Shown piece by piece: positions 1 through 5,496 of a stretch of DNA of 9,997 nt (its first letter is position 1; the number at the start of each line of letters is the position of its first letter). The DNA is from Candidatus Dadabacteria bacterium. GTDB taxonomy: Bacteria > J088. The stretch spans positions 1-9,997 of the forward strand of contig RFIY01000061.1 of the NCBI GenBank assembly GCA_003695505.1, written 5' to 3'. The position numbers and the translations under genes were made by a program. The notes below the pieces were generated by a model. That model was not told the origin of the DNA, did not search any database, and was given only the letters and a program-made list of their open reading frames with translations.

Positions 1-717
1 GTCCTCGGATACGGCCCGGCCATGGGAGATCTTCCCGGCGTTCAGGCTGAGCTCGGACGTATCCCGTTTGCCGACGTCAATCTGCGCAAGATCCCGGACG
101 GGGTCGACGAACGACGTGCCCTGTTCTGCGGCGACAACCTGACGACCGTCTGGGGCGCACTGAAGAATGTCGACTTCAAACCGGGCGAGTCGCTGGCCAT
201 CGTCGGCTGCGGTCCGATTGGTTTGCAGGCCATCCTCGCCGCGCAGGTCATGCAGGCCGGGATGATCGTCGCGATCGACCTGCTGCCACAGCGCCTTGCG
301 CAGGCCGAAGCCTTCGGCGCGACCATCATCGACGGCGCGAACGAAGACGTCATCAAGCGCGCCCGGGAGCTGACGAACAAGGCCGGATTCGACGTGATTC
401 TCGAAGCGGTCGGCGGCCCCGGCCCGCTGGAGACCGCGTTCAATCTGGTCGGCCCGGGTTCGCGCGTCACGGCCGTCGGCGTCAGCAACCAGCCGGTATT
501 CAACTACCCGTTACTGAAGGGGCTGACCTGGGACATCACGTTCCGAATCGGCCTCGCCAATATTCACCGCGACTGGGATGAAACCCTGCGCCTGGTCGAG
601 CGCGGCGTCGTCGAGCCGGAGCGCGTCGTCAGCAACGACATGGCCCTGGACGAAGCGGCTGAAGCGTATGAGCTGTTCGATCGCCGCGAAGCCACGAAGA
701 TCCTGCTGCATCCCTGA
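1..717 (+). CDS. Zinc-type alcohol dehydrogenase, medium-chain family (C-terminal part, 5' end outside window)
   Basis: The open frame runs from the first base of the window, so the start and the N-terminal catalytic zinc domain are missing; the ATG at 22 is internal. The visible 238 residues begin in the late catalytic domain (PFADVNL, then KIPDGVD), which is typical of MDR-family dehydrogenases. The Rossmann domain follows with the dinucleotide loop VGCGPIGLQ. An Asp at the end of the next strand (VAIDLLPQ) favours NAD(H) over NADP(H). The C-terminal part (EAVGGPG, then GSRVTAVGV, ending in the DEAAEAYELFDRREATKILL block) also matches the family. Such enzymes oxidise alcohols or reduce aldehydes in the cytoplasm; the substrate cannot be told from this fragment. 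The gene stops 26 bases before cobU on the same strand, close enough for co-transcription, though no functional link is evident. The family call is firm; no gene symbol is justified. Confidence 0.9.
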   Translation, partial: VLGYGPAMGDLPGVQAELGRIPFADVNLRKIPDGVDERRALFCGDNLTTVWGALKNVDFKPGESLAIVGCGPIGLQAILAAQVMQAGMIVAIDLLPQRLAQAEAFGATIIDGANEDVIKRARELTNKAGFDVILEAVGGPGPLETAFNLVGPGSRVTAVGVSNQPVFNYPLLKGLTWDITFRIGLANIHRDWDETLRLVERGVVEPERVVSNDMALDEAAEAYELFDRREATKILLHP

Positions 718-743
718 CCCGTGATGCGGCGCGATGTCACTGA

Positions 744-1337
744 ATGCGCAATCGGCATCAGCCTGTGCATCGGTTGATTCTGATTACCGGCGGGGCGCGC
801 TCGGGCAAATCGTCTTTTGCCGAAGCGATGGCGCGGCAGCTTGCTGGCGACCAGGTGGCCTGCATCGTCACGCTGGATGCATCGCATAACGACCCCGAAA
901 TGGCCGCTCGCATCGAACGTCATCGCGCACGCCGCCCGGCGAACTGGCAAACGGTCGAGGCTCCGCGTGATCTCGCCGAGGCGCTGCACGCGACCGCGAA
1001 CCAACTGGCGCTGGTCGATTGCCTGACCGTCTGGCTGGCCAATCGTCTTGAAGCCGCAGGTGATGACGTCGACGAGTCGGCCGTGTCGGCATGGATCGAC
1101 GGCATCACCGCTGCCGCGAAGGCGCGGCAGCGGCCATCCATCATCGTCACGAACGAGGTCGGCTCAGGGATTGTGCCGATGACGCCGCTCGGGCGCACGT
1201 TTCGCGATCTGGCGGGTCGGGCCAATCAGCGCCTTGGCGCAGCCGCCGACGAAGTCTGGCTGATGGTGGCCGGACAACCGTTGCGCCTCAAACCGAACGA
1301 AAACGCCCCGTCCTGGTGGACGGGGCGCGAAAGATAG
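744..1337 (+). CDS. cobU: Bifunctional adenosylcobinamide kinase / adenosylcobinamide-phosphate guanylyltransferase
   Basis: The product has 197 residues, slightly longer than the usual 170-190. It phosphorylates adenosylcobinamide and then transfers GMP from GTP to give AdoCbi-GDP, a late nucleotide-loop step in cobamide synthesis and salvage, in the cytoplasm. The Walker A loop GGARSGKS lies at residues 16-23. RIERHRARRP (57-66) contains His60, which matches the histidine that becomes guanylylated in characterised CobU. DCLTVWLANRL (92-102) and VTNEVGSGIVP (135-145) are further family signatures. The frame has a stop immediately before ATG 744, so this is the most upstream start; no good Shine-Dalgarno precedes it, and GTG at 765 is an alternative. 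Family members usually end soon after VAGxPLRLK. Here an extra tail (about residues 184-197) is encoded by a hairpin that serves as terminator for the convergent desaturase gene. No other cob gene and no cobalamin riboswitch is visible in the window. Confidence 0.95.
   Translation: MRNRHQPVHRLILITGGARSGKSSFAEAMARQLAGDQVACIVTLDASHNDPEMAARIERHRARRPANWQTVEAPRDLAEALHATANQLALVDCLTVWLANRLEAAGDDVDESAVSAWIDGITAAAKARQRPSIIVTNEVGSGIVPMTPLGRTFRDLAGRANQRLGAAADEVWLMVAGQPLRLKPNENAPSWWTGRER
1300..1327 (-). terminator. Rho-independent terminator for the desaturase gene, inside the 3' end of cobU
   Basis: A perfect 10-bp GC-rich stem (cgccccgtcc at 1304-1313, ggacggggcg at 1318-1327) encloses a 4-base loop. 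Read on the minus strand, it is followed by TTTT (complement of 1300-1303) and a further TT after CG. On the plus strand the hairpin is followed by cgaaag, with no T-run. It therefore terminates leftward transcription, about 30 bases after the desaturase stop codon, while lying inside the last codons of cobU (about residues 187-194). Confidence 0.8.
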
Positions 1338-1357
1338 CCAGGAAACCGGTTCGGCAA

Positions 1358-2524
1358 TCAGTTCTCGTAGGCGGGCTTGTTCGGATCGAGCGCCTCGGCG
1401 GCATCTTCGATGGCGGCCTTGGCCTTTTCCGCTGCCTGATCGACGGCTTCGCTGGCATGCTGCACGACCTCGCGGGTCTTCTGCGCCGCCGATTCCGCTG
1501 CTTCGTCGAAGCGGTGCGACAGATCCTGCATCGCGAGCTGCACCGACGCCTTGCCGAGTTCGCTGAACTCGTCCCAGCGTGACGTTGCCGTGTTGAGCGC
1601 TTCCTTGCCCTTCAGCGCCGCGCTACCGACCGTCTCACTGAGCGCATCGTAGATTTCTTTGGCACGATCCGCGATCGGCTTTGGCAACCGCCGGTCGCCG
1701 CGCAACACTTCGGGACTGGGCTGTTTGACATCCCAGACGATTCCAAGCTTTTCCAGCAGCAGAATGCTGTAGTAGGTGATATCGATTTCGTACCAGCGAA
1801 ATCCGTTGCGTGCGCACGACTGATAGTAATGGTGGTTGTTGTGCCAGCCTTCACCCAGCGTCAGCAGCGCGAGCAACCAGTTGTTGCGCGAATCGTCGCC
1901 GGTCACGAAGCGCTGCTTGCCGTGAACGTGGGCGAGCGAGTTGATCATGAAGGTCCCATGCCAGGTCGCGACGGTGCTGATGAAGAACCCGACGACGAGT
2001 CCGGACCAGCCGCCGATCAGATATGTTGCAATGGCGACGACGACGGCGGGCATATACTGGTGCTTGTCGAGCCAGACAAGTTCGGGATATTTCGTCAGAT
2101 CCTTGATGTTGCTGTAGTCCCGTTCCTGGGTCTGCTTCGTGAAGATCCATCCGAAATGCGCGAACCAGAACCCATGCTGCCGCGGGCTGTGGACATCGTA
2201 GATCGTGTCTGAATACTTGTGGTGAATGCGGTGCGTCGAGGCCCACCACAGTGCGCCCTTTTGCGCGGAAGAGCCACCAACGAAGGCCAGGAACGCCTGG
2301 AACCAGCGGCTCGTACTGTACGTTTTGTGTGAAAAATAACGGTGGTACCCGGCGGTGATCCCCCAGATGCGGATCCAGTACAGGGACACCGCCATCCAGA
2401 TATCGATCGGATTGGCGCCCGTCCAGATGACGGCGAAACAGGCGAGGTGTGCAAGGACGAACGGGATCGCCCCGGGGTAAATGATGTCGTCGTGCGAATG
2501 TGCGACCGGTTGCGGCTTGTTCAC
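1358..2524 (-). CDS. Membrane acyl-CoA/fatty-acid desaturase with a phasin-like C-terminal helical tail
   Basis: The product has 388 residues from the preferred GTG start. It belongs to the membrane di-iron desaturases related to stearoyl-CoA (delta-9) desaturase, which introduce a double bond into saturated acyl chains at the cytoplasmic membrane using O2 and an electron donor. The three histidine boxes are present: HRYFSH (residues 61-66), HRIHH (98-102) and HNNHH (228-232). NSLAHVHG (195-202) is an additional conserved metal-site motif. Hydrophobic segments lie near residues 18-35, 42-56 and 160-190. From about residue 290 the chain becomes Ala/Glu/Lys-rich, with amphipathic helical patterns such as QAAEKAKAAIEDAAEAL, resembling phasin or apolipoprotein-type helices. 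This tail is extra to the core enzyme. The GTG at 2522-2524 is chosen over an in-frame ATG at 2573-2575 because GGGAGGG lies nine bases upstream of it. Regioselectivity and native substrate (acyl-CoA or acyl-ACP/lipid) are not determined. Confidence 0.93.
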   Translation of the reverse strand: MNKPQPVAHSHDDIIYPGAIPFVLAHLACFAVIWTGANPIDIWMAVSLYWIRIWGITAGYHRYFSHKTYSTSRWFQAFLAFVGGSSAQKGALWWASTHRIHHKYSDTIYDVHSPRQHGFWFAHFGWIFTKQTQERDYSNIKDLTKYPELVWLDKHQYMPAVVVAIATYLIGGWSGLVVGFFISTVATWHGTFMINSLAHVHGKQRFVTGDDSRNNWLLALLTLGEGWHNNHHYYQSCARNGFRWYEIDITYYSILLLEKLGIVWDVKQPSPEVLRGDRRLPKPIADRAKEIYDALSETVGSAALKGKEALNTATSRWDEFSELGKASVQLAMQDLSHRFDEAAESAAQKTREVVQHASEAVDQAAEKAKAAIEDAAEALDPNKPAYEN

Positions 2525-2533
2525 GAAAAGAAT

Positions 2534-2540
2534 CCCTCCC
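2534..2540 (-). promoter_or_regulatory. Strong Shine-Dalgarno fixing the GTG start of the desaturase
   Basis: On the minus strand GGGAGGG is followed by nine bases and then GTG (2522-2524), which opens VNKPQPVAHSH. The upstream in-frame ATG at 2573-2575 has no comparable site. It would also add 17 residues lacking family character and would place the upstream dyad directly against the start codon. Confidence 0.75.
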
Positions 2541-2579
2541 AGAGAGCAGACAAACCATGGCGCATCAGCGCGCAATGGC

Positions 2580-2593
2580 TAACATCTATGTTA
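2580..2593. promoter_or_regulatory. Operator-like inverted repeat upstream of the desaturase
   Basis: TAACAT-CT-ATGTTA is a perfect 6-bp dyad with a two-base centre, in the only AT-rich patch of the 126-base gap between the CorC-like gene and the desaturase. It lies 56 bases upstream of the GTG start and overlaps the best -10 candidate, a good position for a repressor. Desaturase genes in other proteobacteria are controlled by TetR-type or FadR/FabR-type lipid-sensing regulators. Which regulator, if any, binds here cannot be told. Confidence 0.45.
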
Positions 2594-2617
2594 ACTTTAT
2601 TTGTGGTATGTGCGCAA
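2588..2617 (-). promoter_or_regulatory. Candidate sigma-70-type promoter of the desaturase
   Basis: On the minus strand, TTGCGC (complement of 2612-2617) is separated by 18 bases from TAACAT (complement of 2588-2593, four of six matches to TATAAT). The spacer is AT-rich compared with its surroundings. The -10 element coincides with one arm of the dyad at 2580-2593. The match is moderate and no other start signal is available. Confidence 0.35.
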
Positions 2618-2650
2618 TGACGCGATGTGTTGCGCTGTCGAGGCTGCCGG

Positions 2651-3955
2651 TCAGTCTGCGGATTCAGCTTCGTCGCCTTCCGATTCCTCGACGCGTTCGA
2701 TCAGAACACTGGCGATACGGTGCCCGTCCACGGCTTCGACCGTGAACCGCCACGGTCCGAGCATCAGTGCATCCCCGCGCCGCGGAAAATCGTTTTTCTC
2801 ATCGATGAACCAGCCATTCAGCGTGTCTTCCTCGGTATCGAATTCGACGTCGAGCAACTCTTCGAGCTCGCTGAGTTTCGCCATCCCGACGGCTCGCCAG
2901 CGATCCGGCGCCAGGCGGCGCACAGGTTGTGGCTCGACGCGGTCGTATTCGTCATTGATCTCGCCGACCAGCTCCTCGAGAATATCTTCGAGCGTCACGA
3001 TACCGCTCGCGCCACCAAACTCATCGATCACGATCGCGATGTGCAGGCCGCGCGTCTGGAACAGATAGAGCAACTTTTCGGCGTTCATCGTTTCGGGAAC
3101 GTAGATCGCCTCGCGCGCCAGCGTCGCGACAGATGCCTGTTCATCCAGCTCGTCGCGCAGCAGATCCTTGGCATACAGCAGGCCGACGCAGTGGTCGAGG
3201 TCGGGATCGACGATCGGTACCCGGCTGTGGCCGGACTCGCGCACGATCCGCCGCGCGTCCTGGATCGTCGCCGACACATCGATCGTCACGACATCGGGCC
3301 GCGGCACCATGACCTCGCGCGCCTCGAGTTCTTCCAGACGCATCGCATTGGTCATGATCTTGCGCTCGCGTTCCGATATCGAACCGTGCGAATGCCCCTG
3401 ACGCAGCAGCAGTCGCAACTCGTCTTCGGTCAGGATCGTCCGGTGCGCCGACGGATCGCCACCCAGCATCCGTACGACGATGAGGCTGCCGAAGTTGATC
3501 AACTGGATCGGTACCCAGAAGACGACATACATCAGGTGCATCGGAATCGCCGTTGCACTTACGACGCGCTCGTAAGCCCGAATGCCGAAGCTCTTCGGAC
3601 CCTGCTCACCGACGATGATCTGAATCGTCGTAATGAACGACAGCGACAGGGCGACAATGAAGGCTGGCCCGAGTCTTTCGACCCCGGGGACCCATTGCGC
3701 CAGGCCGCGCTCGAGCAGCGCCGACAGGTAGGGTTCCCCAAATGACCCGAGCGCGATGCTCGTGAAGGTGATGCCAAGCTGCGCCGTGCTGAGGTACATA
3801 TCGAGATGTGCCAGCATACGCCGCACGATCCGACCGCGAAGCGACGGATCGTCCTGAAAGCGATGCGTTGGCGCGGACTGAAGGCGAACGAGCGCGAATT
3901 CCGCCGCGACGAAATAACCGTTCAGCAGTATCAGAATGACGATCGCCCAGATCAT
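2651..3955 (-). CDS. HlyC/CorC (CNNM)-family membrane protein with paired CBS domains
   Basis: The product has 434 residues, the usual length for this family. Domains in order are: an N-terminal CNNM/DUF21 membrane domain (about 1-165) with NGYFVAAEFALVR (12-24), GITFTSIALG (61-70) and GEQGPKSFGI (116-125); a CBS pair (about 215-335) with EVMVPRPDVVTIDV and SGHSRVPIVDPDLDHCVGLL in the first repeat and IAIVIDEFGGASGIVTLEDI in the second; and a C-terminal CorC/HlyC domain (about 345-422). Relatives are linked to Mg2+/Co2+ efflux or homeostasis, often with CBS-bound nucleotide sensing; older 'hemolysin' labels are not supported. The C-terminal tail is acidic (EESEGDEAESAD). Its ATG overlaps the stop of the NuoM-like gene as ATGA, indicating translational coupling. 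Whether it works with that membrane system or is only co-expressed is unknown. Confidence 0.92.
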   Translation of the reverse strand: MIWAIVILILLNGYFVAAEFALVRLQSAPTHRFQDDPSLRGRIVRRMLAHLDMYLSTAQLGITFTSIALGSFGEPYLSALLERGLAQWVPGVERLGPAFIVALSLSFITTIQIIVGEQGPKSFGIRAYERVVSATAIPMHLMYVVFWVPIQLINFGSLIVVRMLGGDPSAHRTILTEDELRLLLRQGHSHGSISERERKIMTNAMRLEELEAREVMVPRPDVVTIDVSATIQDARRIVRESGHSRVPIVDPDLDHCVGLLYAKDLLRDELDEQASVATLAREAIYVPETMNAEKLLYLFQTRGLHIAIVIDEFGGASGIVTLEDILEELVGEINDEYDRVEPQPVRRLAPDRWRAVGMAKLSELEELLDVEFDTEEDTLNGWFIDEKNDFPRRGDALMLGPWRFTVEAVDGHRIASVLIERVEESEGDEAESAD

Positions 3956-5496
3956 GGCGAATCGGGCGACCCGGACTCCGGCTGGTCTGACCCGGCTTGC
4001 TCATGCGCGGGCGCGCGCACGGGCGCATCAGGGTTAAGCTGGCGGCCCATCGTGTACTCGACCGAGCGTTCGACCAGCGCCGGAAAGACCCCGGCATTGA
4101 CGGTCGCCCAGCCGAGCAGCAGCACCGCGATTGCCGACGCAGTGACCTCGCGTAGCAACAATGGGGGGTCGGTCGGCTCCGGCCGTCGCTGCAACAGCCA
4201 GAACAGTGGCTGACTTGCGGCAATGACGATGAGTGCGACGGGAGCGAACAGCCAGACGAGACGCATCGCCGCCTCGGCGTAGACACCCGTCTGAACACCG
4301 GTGACAAGTTGTTGGAGTGTCGCGGATGCCCAACCGGCCCACGCGGCGCCACTGATCGTCACCGGAAGGCCGACGACGACGGCAAACAGGATCAGCAGTG
4401 GCCAGCGCGTTCGCCCGGCGCCACGCGCAAAGTGCTGAACGGCCCACCAGTCGACGCGGCCGCCGAGTCCGCGCACGATGCCTGCCATCAGCGGCGTCAT
4501 TCCGGCCAGCGCCACGAGGGTCGCGGCAACCCAGATGACCGCACCGACGGCCGCGTTGGTCTGTAGCACGAATAGCGCGCCGATGGCGGTCAGGGTGGCG
4601 GCCTCTGCCAGGTGAACGAGCTGTTCGCGCAGTTCGTCGCGAGCCCATGCGCGCACACCCGACAGCCCGGCAAGGACGGCGCAGACGGCCACCACGGTCA
4701 GCGCAAACTCGCGTGTCAACGCCGGAAACAACGGCAACAGGAAACGAGCCACCAGCGTGAACGCGATCAATCCGGGCAATGTGATCAGCAGCGCCAGTAG
4801 CGCGCTGTCGAGCTGTGTCGCCAGGCGCCGTCGCCCTTCACCGGCCGGCCAGCCACCTGCGAGGATGATCGCAGCAAGCAACATCAACTGAAAGATCAGG
4901 ATCGGCTGCGCGACACCCCGCGCCTCTCGCAGCAACGAATGCAGATTGAACGAGGGGGCTGCCGCACCACTGCCAGCAACCATCCAGCCGGCAAGCAGCG
5001 CCACCGCAATCGCCAGCAGGTCAAAGCCGACGCGCGTTCGAATGCCCTGCACAACCTCGACCTGGTCGAGGGTGGCAAACGCAAAGGCAATCACGACCAC
5101 CAATATGAAAAACAGCGTCAACCCAAGGTTCAGGCTGGCGACTGCGCCGAGCGCCGCGCCGGTCATCACGGCGAGCCATGCCGGGGCGCGTCCACCGACT
5201 TCCTGTCCCAGAAGCGCAATGGTCGCCACGGCCAGTACGGCCAGCAGTGGCAGGATCGTCCACCCATCGATGCCCAGATTCCACGCGAACGCCGCAGAAC
5301 CGAACAATGGCCTGAAGTCCCGCAACTGCACCAGCCCCAGCGAGGCATCGAATTGCTGCCAGACCGTCGCGGCATTCCACCAGGCCGCCGCGATACCGCC
5401 CAGCGCCAGCGGGCGTGCGTATCGCTCGAGGCGTCCGGCGATTGCAACCACACCCGCTACAAGCGGCAGCAGAACCATCAGCGACAGCGCATTCAT
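3952..5496 (-). CDS. Degenerate NuoM-like (antiporter-like) multispanning membrane protein
   Basis: The product has 514 residues, about the length of NuoM, with many hydrophobic helices and a hydrophilic tail (about 483-514). Relatedness to the NuoM/MrpD group is seen in FAWNLGIDGWTILPLLA (70-86), matching the NuoM LGVDGISLPL region; RFLLPLFP (251-258), matching the NuoM segment after its TM8; DELREQLVHLAEAATL (287-302), matching the DLKRLIAYSS region; and GLPVTISG (376-383), matching the LPGxxxFxxE region. The charged channel residues of NuoM appear lost. No glutamate lies in the helix at 126-141 (TM5 Glu144 equivalent), no lysine in 199-214 or 231-250, and no glutamate follows the LPVT motif. 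Proton translocation by the usual route is therefore doubtful. The start is ATG at 5494-5496, overlapping the NuoL-like stop as ATGA; a longer in-frame reading to 5649 has charge-rich non-membrane sequence. It is not a standard complex I gene. Confidence 0.8.
   Translation of the reverse strand: MNALSLMVLLPLVAGVVAIAGRLERYARPLALGGIAAAWWNAATVWQQFDASLGLVQLRDFRPLFGSAAFAWNLGIDGWTILPLLAVLAVATIALLGQEVGGRAPAWLAVMTGAALGAVASLNLGLTLFFILVVVIAFAFATLDQVEVVQGIRTRVGFDLLAIAVALLAGWMVAGSGAAAPSFNLHSLLREARGVAQPILIFQLMLLAAIILAGGWPAGEGRRRLATQLDSALLALLITLPGLIAFTLVARFLLPLFPALTREFALTVVAVCAVLAGLSGVRAWARDELREQLVHLAEAATLTAIGALFVLQTNAAVGAVIWVAATLVALAGMTPLMAGIVRGLGGRVDWWAVQHFARGAGRTRWPLLILFAVVVGLPVTISGAAWAGWASATLQQLVTGVQTGVYAEAAMRLVWLFAPVALIVIAASQPLFWLLQRRPEPTDPPLLLREVTASAIAVLLLGWATVNAGVFPALVERSVEYTMGRQLNPDAPVRAPAHEQAGSDQPESGSPDSP

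Larger units (their letters stand above)
2570..2635. repeat. Repeated GCGCAA elements around the desaturase promoter
   Basis: GCGCAATG occurs at 2570-2577 and again at 2612-2619, 42 bases apart (about four helical turns), bracketing the operator-like dyad. A third copy of the core in opposite orientation, TTGCGC, lies at 2630-2635. The words are short, so chance is possible, but they are all confined to this small intergenic region. Confidence 0.3.

Noticed and set aside
744-1337. Cobalamin riboswitch or additional cob genes next to cobU
   Set aside because: Only 26 bases separate cobU from the dehydrogenase upstream and no B12-box-like sequence was seen; downstream lies the convergent desaturase.
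2525-2575. Upstream ATG start for the desaturase
   Set aside because: No Shine-Dalgarno precedes it, while GGGAGGG is correctly placed for the GTG 17 codons further in.
2627-3745. 372-codon plus-strand open frame opposite the CorC-like gene
   Set aside because: Antisense shadow; the minus-strand frame has complete CNNM, CBS and CorC domains.
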